From Bacteroidia bacterium (GTDB lineage: Bacteria > Bacteroidota > Bacteroidia > Chitinophagales > Saprospiraceae), in assembly GCA_030431945.1 (NCBI GenBank), contig JAUIIF010000262.1:1-6566 (forward strand): 6,566 nt of DNA, read 5' to 3'. Positions 1-4,941 of this stretch are shown piece by piece. A program made the position numbers and the translations under genes. Under the pieces are notes generated by a model. It searched no databases. It worked only from the letters and a program-made list of their open reading frames with translations, and was not told the origin of the DNA. Numbering within the stretch: position 1 is the stretch's first letter; each line of letters begins with the position of its first letter.

Positions 1-266
1 CCATCGGTGTCACGTCCAACCCTGACCACAGCCTCACGGTAGCCGGTAAGGCTGGTCGTAACCGCTGGTTAGGCAAGCGTCCGCGCGTTCGTGGTGTCGC
101 CATGAACCCGGTCGATCACCCAATGGGTGGTGGCGAAGGTCGCGCTTCCGGAGGTCACCCACGCTCACGCACGGGTATCATGGCCAAAGGTCAGAAGACG
201 CGTAACGTCAATAAGGCAAGCAACAAATTGATCATCACCCGTCGTAAGACGAAGAACAAGAAGTAA
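1..266 (+). CDS. rplB: 50S ribosomal protein L2, C-terminal part (5' truncated by window)
   Basis: L2 is a 23S rRNA-binding protein needed for subunit association and for organising the peptidyl-transferase region. The frame is read from base 3 and gives 87 residues before the TAA at 264-266; the missing N-terminal part lies upstream of the window. The visible part carries the L2 C-terminal signature GRNRWLGKRPRVRG followed by NPVDHPMGGGEGRASGGHPRS, including the conserved DHP histidine. The residue after DHP is Met where E. coli has His, which as I recall is usual in Bacteroidota. The tail is Lys/Arg-rich and ends TRRKTKNKK. rpsS starts 3 nt after the stop, so the two are almost certainly cotranscribed. 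The identification is secure. Confidence 0.97.
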   Translation, partial: IGVTSNPDHSLTVAGKAGRNRWLGKRPRVRGVAMNPVDHPMGGGEGRASGGHPRSRTGIMAKGQKTRNVNKASNKLIITRRKTKNKK

Positions 267-269
267 TCC

Positions 270-539
270 ATGGCACGTTCGCTTAAGAAAGGCCCCTACG
301 TATTTCACCGCCTGTATGAGAAAGTCATGAAAGCACAGGAAGGTGGCCGCAAGGGCATGATCAAAACCTGGTCCCGTTCTTCCATGATCATTCCAGACAT
401 GGTAGGCCTGACCATCGCCGTTCATAATGGTAAAACCCACGTCCCCGTCTACGTTACGGAAAACATGGTTGGCCATAAGCTCGGTGAATTTGCTCCGACT
501 CGTTCCTTCCGGGGACACGGCGGCAAGAAAGGTAAATAA
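270..539 (+). CDS. rpsS: 30S ribosomal protein S19
   Basis: S19 sits in the head of the 30S subunit, pairs with S13 and lies near the A-site tRNA. The product has 89 residues, a normal length. It begins MARSLKKGPYVFHRLYEKV and contains the S19 signature GHKLGEFAPTRSFRGH at residues 68-83, followed by a basic GGKKGK end. The ATG lies 3 nt after the rplB stop. No Shine-Dalgarno sequence is visible upstream; the A-rich end of rplB (aagaacaagaag) occupies that place. The gene is followed 6 nt later by a strong inverted repeat and a 322-nt gap, so this may be the end of one transcription or processing segment. Confidence 0.98.
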   Translation: MARSLKKGPYVFHRLYEKVMKAQEGGRKGMIKTWSRSSMIIPDMVGLTIAVHNGKTHVPVYVTENMVGHKLGEFAPTRSFRGHGGKKGK

Positions 540-545
540 TCGAGT

Positions 546-586
546 GGCGAGTTGCAGAGGGTGAGCTAATCATCCTGCAACTCGCC
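546..586 (+). other. 12-bp perfect inverted repeat just after rpsS
   Basis: The left arm GGCGAGTTGCAG (546-557) is exactly complementary to CTGCAACTCGCC (575-586), with a 17-nt loop. It starts 6 nt after the rpsS stop. A C-run (CCCCC) and mixed sequence follow rather than a T-run, so it is not a textbook intrinsic terminator. It could mark the 3' end of the upstream mRNA, act as a processing or stability element, or be a protein-binding RNA structure. The repeat is directly visible; its role is inference. Confidence 0.7.
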
Positions 587-646
587 CCCCGTAACTAATT
601 AGCCGCGGCCGCAGGTGCAGTAAATAGTTTGAATGAGCAAAACGGG

Positions 647-677
647 TTGCCCGCATTGCTTTTTATGCTTACCTTTG
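647..677 (+). promoter_or_regulatory. Candidate Bacteroidota sigma-A promoter (P1) upstream of rplV
   Basis: TACCTTTG at 670-677 matches the Bacteroidota -7 consensus TAnnTTTG in all specified positions. A TTG at 647-649 lies 20 nt upstream, suitable for the -33 element (TTG/TTTG). Transcription would start around 681-685, giving a leader of about 180 nt before rplV. The same core, cttacctttgc followed by cccgc, recurs in the gap before rplP, which strengthens the call. Confidence 0.6.
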
Positions 678-701
678 CACCCGCGTTCGCGCACCCTTTA
701 A

Positions 702-779
702 ATGAGTGAAGGTAGAGTACGTCCTCGCGGACTGATTTCATCTTCAGCTTTCTTGATCCTACGGTACGGTTGGCGGTAA
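702..779 (+). other. Possible 25-codon leader ORF upstream of rplV
   Basis: An ATG at 702 opens 25 codons ending in TAA at 777-779. The peptide starts MSEGRVRPRG and ends ILRYGWR. It begins about 20 nt after the expected start of transcripts from P1, and its ATG is preceded by ctttaa, an A/T-rich context like that of the real starts here. It resembles no family I know, shows no run of a single regulatory codon, and an ORF this short can arise by chance. I record it as a possible leader peptide only. Confidence 0.2.
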
Positions 780-861
780 GTCAGCCAGGTAGGTTCAGGA
801 GCTTGAAAAGGAAGGTCAGCCGTCCGGCGTACTAACCCGTTCCCTCAAAAAATCTCCAATA

Positions 862-1254
862 ATGGAAGCAGTAGCAAGTTTAAATAGCATTCCGATGTCG
901 GTCCGCAAGATGCGACTGATCATCGACCTTATCCGCGGTAAGGAAGTAGGGGAGGCTCTGGGTATCCTGGAATTCAGTAAGCAGGAAGCTGCGATCTGGA
1001 TCAAGAAGGATCTCCTCTCGGCCATCGCCAACTGGGAATACAAAACCGGCGGCACTGAAAGTGCTGACGAGTATGATCTGTACGTATCCGAAGCCTTCGC
1101 TGATGCCGGTGCCCAGATCAAGCGTTTCCGCCCCGCACCCCACGGCCGTGCTCACCGTATCCGGAAGCACAGCTGTCACATCACCATTAAAGTAACCAAC
1201 CGTAACCCACTGCCAAGTGAAACGGAAGTTGCTGAAACTGAAACCGCAGAATAA
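862..1254 (+). CDS. rplV: 50S ribosomal protein L22
   Basis: L22 is an early-assembly 23S rRNA-binding protein whose long beta-hairpin lines the peptide exit tunnel. The product has 130 residues against about 110 in E. coli. The N-terminal globular part shows MSVRKMRLIIDLIRGKEVGEAL-type sequence (from about residue 12) and LLSAIANWE (51-59). The tunnel hairpin corresponds to about residues 86-102 (KRFRPAPHGRAHRIRK). The extra length is mostly an acidic tail after the conserved HITIKVTNRN (SETEVAETETAE). The ATG at 862 is the only usual start codon in the open frame, which reaches back to 793. It has no Shine-Dalgarno sequence and an A-rich leader (ctcaaaaaatctccaata). rpsC follows after 2 nt. 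Confidence 0.97.
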   Translation: MEAVASLNSIPMSVRKMRLIIDLIRGKEVGEALGILEFSKQEAAIWIKKDLLSAIANWEYKTGGTESADEYDLYVSEAFADAGAQIKRFRPAPHGRAHRIRKHSCHITIKVTNRNPLPSETEVAETETAE

Positions 1255-1256
1255 TC

Positions 1257-2009
1257 ATGGGACAGAAGACTAATCCAATTGGTAACCGCCTTGGTTACAT
1301 TCGCGGCTGGGACAGCAACTGGTATGCTGACAAAGAGTACGCCGCCAACGTTATCGAAGACGCTAAGCTGCGCGCTTACCTCGATAAGCGTATCGAAAAA
1401 GGCGGAATTGCCCGCGTAATCATCGAGCGTACCCTCCAGCGGGTTACCCTTACGATTCATACGAGCCGCCCCGGTATCATCATTGGTAAGGGAGGTAAGG
1501 AAATTGACCAACTGCGGGAAGAGCTGCGTCGTCTGACGAAGAAGGACATCCAGATCAACATCATCGAAATTCGTAAGCCGGAAATGGACGCGAATATCGT
1601 TGCCGAAAGCATTGCCAAGCAGATCGAAGCGCGGATTAACTACCGTCGCGCGATCAAGACCAGCATTGCTGCCACGATGCGCGCCAGCGCGGAAGGCATC
1701 AAGGTCCGGATCTCCGGTCGTCTGAACGGTTCTGACATGAGCCGGACGGAAGAGTTCAAGGAGGGCCGTACGCCACTTCACACTTTCCGTGCCGATATCG
1801 ACTACGCCCACAAGGAAGCCCACACGGTTTACGGCCGTATTGGTATCAAAGTATGGCTCTGTAAAGGGGAGGTACTCGGTAAGCGGGACCTGAACCCGAA
1901 CGCCGGTCTTGCGACCAAAGGCGACCGGAATGACCGGAATGATCGTCGTGGTGGCGGTGGCGGCGGTGGCCGTCGTAACGATCGTCGCGGTGGCGGCGGA
2001 CGTCGCTAG
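1257..2009 (+). CDS. rpsC: 30S ribosomal protein S3
   Basis: S3 lies at the mRNA entry tunnel of the 30S subunit and contributes to its mRNA helicase activity. The product has 250 residues (E. coli 233). The start MGQKTNPIGNRLGYIRGWDSNWYA is typical. The KH domain carries the GxxG loop as GKGG at 77-80, inside RPGIIIGKGGKEID. R130, R131 and K134 (YRRAIK) match the E. coli basic residues linked to helicase function. The C-terminal domain contains SGRLNGSDMSRTE and IGIKVWLCKGE. From about residue 222 the protein ends in a low-complexity, RGG-like tail with DRN repeats and two NDRRG-plus-polyglycine modules. The coding sequence ends in tandem stops, TAG then TAA. It sits 2 nt after rplV and before a 421-nt gap. 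Confidence 0.98.
   Translation: MGQKTNPIGNRLGYIRGWDSNWYADKEYAANVIEDAKLRAYLDKRIEKGGIARVIIERTLQRVTLTIHTSRPGIIIGKGGKEIDQLREELRRLTKKDIQINIIEIRKPEMDANIVAESIAKQIEARINYRRAIKTSIAATMRASAEGIKVRISGRLNGSDMSRTEEFKEGRTPLHTFRADIDYAHKEAHTVYGRIGIKVWLCKGEVLGKRDLNPNAGLATKGDRNDRNDRRGGGGGGGRRNDRRGGGGRR
1923..2006 (+). repeat. Low-complexity repeats encoding the S3 RGG-like tail
   Basis: GACCGGAAT occurs twice in tandem (1923-1931 and 1932-1940), giving Asp-Arg-Asn repeats. AATGATCGTCGTGGTGGCGG (1938-1957) recurs as AACGATCGTCGCGGTGGCGG (1977-1996), 39 nt apart with 18 of 20 bases identical. Each copy encodes Asn-Asp-Arg-Arg followed by glycines and then Arg-Arg. The pattern suggests growth of the tail by local duplication or slippage. 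Confidence 0.8.
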
Positions 2010-2093
2010 TAAGAACTACTACTGATCGGGTGTGTTTTGTTCTGCCGGACGGACCAGCTGATCTTACTGCATAAATTCCCCAGGGAAATACCG

Positions 2094-2110
2094 CGCTCGC
2101 CCGGCGAGCG
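2094..2110 (+). other. Short GC-rich hairpin
   Basis: CGCTCGC (2094-2100) and GCGAGCG (2104-2110) are perfectly complementary around the 3-nt loop CCG. The structure lies 84 nt after the rpsC stop and no T-run follows it. It may be an mRNA 3'-end or processing structure; the function is unknown. Confidence 0.5.
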
Positions 2111-2155
2111 AAGACTCAACCGCCACTGGCGAGAGAACAACTGACCTGAAAGCAT

Positions 2156-2195
2156 CAAAACCGGGTTTTGCGCTGCTTTCACCCCCTGGAAGCAG
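2156..2195 (+). other. Two adjacent hairpins upstream of rplP
   Basis: The first hairpin pairs CAAAAC (2156-2161) with GTTTTG (2165-2170) around CGG. The second pairs CTGCTTTCA (2173-2181) with TGGAAGCAG (2187-2195) around the loop CCCCC, a 9-bp stem with one G-U pair. They are separated by only 2 nt, so they could stack. No T-run follows either, which argues against simple intrinsic termination. They lie upstream of the P2 promoter candidate and would belong to the 3' region of the rpsC transcript. Confidence 0.55.
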
Positions 2196-2276
2196 GGCAG
2201 CGAATAGCGATTCATCGTTATTGCTGCCTTGCTTTCTTTATTCCGAAGAAAAAAAGAAAAGTTTGCCCCGGCAGGC

Positions 2277-2307
2277 TTTCTAAAGTCGGAAGAAAAACTT
2301 ACCTTTG
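2277..2307 (+). promoter_or_regulatory. Candidate Bacteroidota sigma-A promoter (P2) upstream of rplP
   Basis: TACCTTTG at 2300-2307 fully matches the -7 consensus TAnnTTTG. The -33 side is weak: TTTC at 2277-2280 lies 19 nt upstream and matches TTTG in three of four bases. The core cttacctttgc plus cccgc (2298-2313) is the same as in P1 apart from one inserted base in P1. Transcription would begin near 2311-2315, about 115 nt before the rplP start. Confidence 0.5.
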
Positions 2308-2430
2308 CCCCGCTCTAACGAGGACCTCGGAGGAATTCGGGGTGTAAATGGCTCAATTTCGGTCATTTACCTACAAAATAATTATCTACACTGGTTTCAG
2401 AATCAGGGAAGATTACAATAACTATTCGCA

Positions 2431-2850
2431 ATGTTACAGCCGAAAAGAACGAAATACCGCAAGCAGCAGAAACTCCGTAACCGGGGTCTCGCGCACCGCG
2501 GTAATACGGTTGATTTCGGATCCTTCGGACTGAAAAGTCTTGGTTCCGGTCGGATCACCAACCGTCAGATCGAAGCCGCTCGTATTGCCATGACGCGTCA
2601 CATGAAGCGTGAGGGTAAAGTGTGGATTCGCATTTTTCCTGACAAGCCGATTACCAGCAAGCCGCTCGAGGTACGTATGGGTAAGGGTAAGGGAGCCCTG
2701 GATCACTGGGTCGCTAACGTACAGCCCGGACGGATCATGTTCGAACTGGACGGTGTGACCCGCGAAGTAGCTGAAGAAGCCCTGCGGCTTGCCGCTCAGA
2801 AGCTTCCGGTACTGACCAAAGTGGTCACCCGGGTTGACTTCCAGGGATAA
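2431..2850 (+). CDS. rplP: 50S ribosomal protein L16
   Basis: L16 is a late-assembly 50S protein that contacts the A-site tRNA elbow and helps organise the peptidyl-transferase region. The product has 139 residues, close to the E. coli length of 136. It starts MLQPKRTKYRKQQK, followed by GNTVDFGSFGLKSL. The signature KPLEVRMGKGKGALDHWVA spans residues 77-94 or so, and R82 in it corresponds to the E. coli arginine (R81) that is hydroxylated in some bacteria. The C-terminal part is the usual ELDGV...EEALRLAAQKLP region. The ATG at 2431 matches the family start and has an A/T-rich leader without a Shine-Dalgarno sequence. The gene probably opens the transcription unit driven by P2. Confidence 0.98.
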   Translation: MLQPKRTKYRKQQKLRNRGLAHRGNTVDFGSFGLKSLGSGRITNRQIEAARIAMTRHMKREGKVWIRIFPDKPITSKPLEVRMGKGKGALDHWVANVQPGRIMFELDGVTREVAEEALRLAAQKLPVLTKVVTRVDFQG

Positions 2851-2880
2851 AACTAAATAAAACGCTTTTAATAGTTAAGT

Positions 2881-2901
2881 CCGCCGGCCTGCCGCGCGGC
2901 G
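2881..2901 (+). other. GC-rich self-complementary patch before rpmC
   Basis: CGCCG (2882-2886) can pair with CGGCG (2897-2901), and GCCGCGCGGC (2891-2900) is a 10-base palindrome. The patch lies in the 66-nt gap between rplP and rpmC, followed by the A/T-rich rpmC start context (caacaatatcaactg). It may be a local mRNA structure; no stronger claim is possible. Confidence 0.3.
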
Positions 2902-2916
2902 CAACAATATCAACTG

Positions 2917-3177
2917 ATGGCGAGTAATAAATCAGTCGAGTTGCGGAATGCATCCGATGCTGATCTTAAGGATCAGCTGACGGAATCCTCCGCTAGCCTC
3001 GAAAAAATGAAGTTTGACCACGCTGTGGATGGTCTTGAAAACCCGCTGAAACTGCGGGAGGTCCGCCGTGACATCGCGCGGATCAAAACCGAAATCCGTC
3101 GTCGTGAGCTGGCTGCTCTTTCTCCAGAGGAGCTGGCTAAGCGCGACCGAATCCTTATCCGTCGTCGTAAAAAGTAA
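2917..3177 (+). CDS. rpmC: 50S ribosomal protein L29
   Basis: L29 is a small helical protein near the exit of the peptide tunnel, forming with L23 part of the docking site for trigger factor and SRP. The product has 86 residues, longer than the E. coli 63. The family core runs from ELRNASDADLKDQL through FDHAVDGLENPLKLREVRRDIARIKTEIRRREL (about residues 8-65); ENP and the RRDIARIKT segment are the hallmark. About 20 extra residues follow (from AALSPEELAKRD) and end in the basic IRRRKK. The ATG is 66 nt after rplP and is preceded by AT-rich sequence. rpsQ starts 5 nt after the stop. Confidence 0.95.
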   Translation: MASNKSVELRNASDADLKDQLTESSASLEKMKFDHAVDGLENPLKLREVRRDIARIKTEIRRRELAALSPEELAKRDRILIRRRKK

Positions 3178-3182
3178 TCGAA

Positions 3183-3602
3183 ATGAGCAACGAGGAAACT
3201 AAAGAGCAGGAAGGCGCTACCGTAGAGGAGACCGTGACTACTGCCATCGAGACCGCTGCCGAGGCGGTAGGTGAAGTTGTTGGAACTGTAGAGGCTGCTG
3301 CCGAAACGGTGATTAATTACTTCGCTCCTGCAGAGGAGGCAGAGGAGTCTGTACGCAACGAGCGCAAGACCCGTATTGGCCTGGTAGCCAGTAACAAGAT
3401 GGATAAAACCATCTCCGTGGTGATCGAGCGTCGCCTTCAGCACCCCATTTACGGCAAGTACGTAAAGAAATCCAAGAAACTCATCGCTCACGATGAGAAT
3501 AACGAATGCCAGATCGGCGACCTGGTCAAGATCATGGAAACCCGGCCGCTCAGCCGCCGCAAGCGGTGGCGCCTGGTTTCAGTTCTGGAGAAAGCCAAGT
3601 AA
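3183..3602 (+). CDS. rpsQ: 30S ribosomal protein S17 with an acidic N-terminal extension
   Basis: S17 is a primary 16S rRNA-binding protein of the 30S body with an OB-fold. The conserved domain covers residues 58-139: RNERKTRIGLVASNKMDKT, then HPIYGKYVKKSKK, HDENNEC, IGD and METRPLS, the usual S17 sequence of about 82-85 residues. Residues 1-57 are extra. They contain 15 Glu and one Lys, with no Asp or Arg, and carry hydrophobic residues at 18, 22, 25, 29, 32, 36, 39 and 43, an exact heptad spacing. The ATG at 3183 is 5 nt after rpmC and the frame is continuous with similar codon use, which favours this start. A GTG at 3309 (codon 43) is the only later candidate close to the core and would leave a 131-nt gap. 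Confidence 0.93.
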   Translation: MSNEETKEQEGATVEETVTTAIETAAEAVGEVVGTVEAAAETVINYFAPAEEAEESVRNERKTRIGLVASNKMDKTISVVIERRLQHPIYGKYVKKSKKLIAHDENNECQIGDLVKIMETRPLSRRKRWRLVSVLEKAK

Positions 3603-3629
3603 TTCATTAATCGTTCAAATTAGCATAGC

Positions 3630-3998
3630 ATGATCCAACAGGAATCACGGTTGCGCGTAGCCGACAACAGCGGTGCCAAAGAGGTACTCTGTATTCGCGT
3701 ACTGGGCGGCTCAAAGCGTCGCTACGCCAGCATCGGCGACCAGATCGTCGTGACGGTTAAGGAAGCTTCTCCGGGTGGCAACGTCAAAAAAGGAACTGTA
3801 TCCCGTGCCGTAGTGGTACGAACTCGTAAAGAAATCCGTCGTCGTGATGGTTCTTACATCCGTTTCGATGACAACGCAGTTGTTCTTCTCAACGCAAGTG
3901 AGGAGCCCCGCGGCACCCGTATCTTCGGCCCTGTGGCACGCGAACTGCGTGACCGCGACTACATGAAGATCGTTTCACTAGCCCCGGAAGTACTCTAG
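3630..3998 (+). CDS. rplN: 50S ribosomal protein L14
   Basis: L14 binds 23S rRNA at the subunit interface, forms bridges to the 30S subunit and is the contact of the silencing factor RsfS. The product has 122 residues, the usual length. It begins MIQQESRLRVADNSGAKEV, has the basic strand VRTRKEIRRRDGSYIRFDDNA, and ends with GTRIFGPVARELRD (residues 95-108), the family's C-terminal signature. The ATG is 27 nt after rpsQ in the AT-rich context aattagcatagc, with no Shine-Dalgarno sequence. The stop is TAG. Confidence 0.98.
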   Translation: MIQQESRLRVADNSGAKEVLCIRVLGGSKRRYASIGDQIVVTVKEASPGGNVKKGTVSRAVVVRTRKEIRRRDGSYIRFDDNAVVLLNASEEPRGTRIFGPVARELRDRDYMKIVSLAPEVL

Positions 3999-4017
3999 GG
4001 CACCAAATTAATAACCA

Positions 4018-4377
4018 ATGGCTAACAAAACCTATAAGGATAAGCAGAAGCGCCACGCGCCGAAGCTCAAAATCAAGAAGGGAGACATGGTCGTGGTCAT
4101 CGCTGGTGCTGATAAGGACCGCTCCACGCCACGTGAAATTCTTGAGGTACTTCCCCGCGAAAACCGCGCCATCGTTGATGGCGTGAACCTGCGCAAGAAG
4201 CACCAGAAACCGACCGAAACCGATCAAGGAGGAATCGTTGAAAAAGCTGCCTCCATTCACATTAGCAATCTGATGCTCGTTGATTCCGACAACCAGCCGA
4301 CCCGCGTGGGTCGGAAGGCTGACGATAACGGAAAGCTGCAGCGGTACGGAAAGCGTAACGGTAATATTATCAAGTAA
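4018..4377 (+). CDS. rplX: 50S ribosomal protein L24
   Basis: L24 is an assembly-initiator protein that binds the 5' region of 23S rRNA and lies near the tunnel exit. The product has 119 residues (E. coli 104). The KOW region starts at KLKIKKGDMVVVIAGADKD (residues 16-34), followed by VLPRENRAIVDGVNLRKKH, GGIVEKAASIHISNLMLVD and a polar tail. The usual DKGKxGxVL segment is replaced by DKDRSTPREIL, about two residues longer and without the typical glycines. The ATG follows rplN by 19 nt in an A/T-rich context. The last base of the TAA is the first base of the rplE ATG, so the two genes are probably translationally coupled. Confidence 0.96.
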   Translation: MANKTYKDKQKRHAPKLKIKKGDMVVVIAGADKDRSTPREILEVLPRENRAIVDGVNLRKKHQKPTETDQGGIVEKAASIHISNLMLVDSDNQPTRVGRKADDNGKLQRYGKRNGNIIK

Positions 4378-4940
4378 TGAGCTACACGCCAAGACTTAAG
4401 AAAAAGTATGACGAGGAAGTGAAGGATAAACTCCAGGAGGAGTTTAACTACAGCAGCCCCATGGAGGTGCCTCGCCTACTGAAAATCTGCATCAACCAGG
4501 GTGTGGGTAAAGCGACTCAAGACCGGAAGCTGGTCGAGAATGCCGCCAAGGAAATGACTTTGGTTGCTGGCCAGCAGGCCGTCATCACGAAGTCCAAGAA
4601 ATCTGTCTCCAACTTCCGTCTGCGTGATGGAATGGGCATCGGTGCCAAGGTAACCCTGCGCCGCGCCAGAATGTACGAATTCCTGGACCGCCTGGTCGCC
4701 ACTGCGCTGCCACGGGTACGTGACTTCCGCGGAATTAATGACAAGAGCTTCGACGGCCGTGGTAACTACACCATGGGCGTTCAGGAGCAGATCATTTTCC
4801 CTGAAATCAGCCTCGACGATGTGTCTAACATCACTGGATACGACATCACTTTCGTGACCAGTGCCCAGACCGACGCGGAGGCGTTGGCCCTACTGAAGGC
4901 ACTCGGCCTTCCATTCAAGAACCAAAATAAAGCGAACTAA
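4377..4940 (+). CDS. rplE: 50S ribosomal protein L5
   Basis: L5 binds 5S rRNA with L18, joins the 5S particle to the central protuberance and contacts the P-site tRNA. The product has 187 residues (E. coli 179). Recognisable segments are EVPRLLKICINQGVGKA (about 30-46), TKSKKSVSNFRLRDGMGIGAKVTLR (about 71-95), MYEFLDRLVATALPRVRDFRG (about 99-119) and FDGRGNYTMGVQEQIIFPEI (about 125-144). The start overlaps the rplX stop by one base (TAATG). rpsN begins 1 nt after its stop. In E. coli S8 represses the spc operon by binding near the start of this gene; I could not see an obvious equivalent structure here. Confidence 0.98.
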   Translation: MSYTPRLKKKYDEEVKDKLQEEFNYSSPMEVPRLLKICINQGVGKATQDRKLVENAAKEMTLVAGQQAVITKSKKSVSNFRLRDGMGIGAKVTLRRARMYEFLDRLVATALPRVRDFRGINDKSFDGRGNYTMGVQEQIIFPEISLDDVSNITGYDITFVTSAQTDAEALALLKALGLPFKNQNKAN

Positions 4941-4941
4941 G

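Larger units (their letters stand above)
540..861 (+). other. 322-nt intergenic region rpsS-rplV, probably regulatory
   Basis: This gap is unusually long for a place where rpsS and rplV normally almost touch. I see no conserved protein in it on either strand. In order it holds a 12-bp perfect inverted repeat (546-586), a GC-rich patch with CCGCGG and GCGGCCGC (603-612), a Bacteroidota-type promoter candidate (647-677), a possible 25-codon leader ORF (702-779) and the A-rich approach to the rplV start. The frame of rplV stays open back to 793 but contains no ATG, GTG or TTG before 862. The region most likely serves as promoter and untranslated leader for rplV-rpsC. Confidence 0.7.
2010..2430 (+). 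other. 421-nt intergenic region rpsC-rplP, probably regulatory
   Basis: rpsC and rplP are normally adjacent, so a gap of this size is unusual. I see no recognisable protein on either strand; the open stretches present look like chance. The region contains three compact inverted repeats (2094-2110, 2156-2170, 2173-2195), a purine-rich stretch (2244-2260), a second copy of the TAccTTTG promoter core (2300-2307) and a leader of about 115 nt running into rplP. The stretch just before the rplP ATG is A/T-rich (gattacaataactattcgca). It most likely combines a 3' end for the rplV-rpsC message with a promoter for the rplP group. Confidence 0.7.

Noticed and set aside
603..612. CCGCGG and GCGGCCGC palindromes
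   Set aside because: Short GC-rich restriction-site-like palindromes; nothing ties them to a function.
793..861. Upstream extension of rplV, since the frame is open back to 793
   Set aside because: It has no ATG, GTG or TTG codon in this stretch. The annotated MEAVASLNS start resembles L22 starts I recall from other Bacteroidota.
1176..1823. 215-codon minus-strand ORF opposite rplV-rpsC
   Set aside because: It is the antisense shadow of the highly codon-biased rpsC gene; the + strand protein is unmistakable.
2006..2215. 69-codon minus-strand ORF in the rpsC-rplP gap
   Set aside because: It shows no recognisable motif, covers the hairpin cluster, and nothing else in the window is on that strand.
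2348..2533. 61-codon + strand ORF (starting MAQFRSF) overlapping the rplP start in another frame
   Set aside because: More than half lies inside rplP out of frame, and its sequence resembles no family. A GGAGG at 2329-2333 is 14 nt away, too far, and the organism does not seem to use such sites. A very short leader role is not excluded but not supported.
4226..4234. AGGAGG-like sequences inside rplX and near 4435 in rplE
   Set aside because: They lie inside coding sequence with no start codon at a suitable distance.
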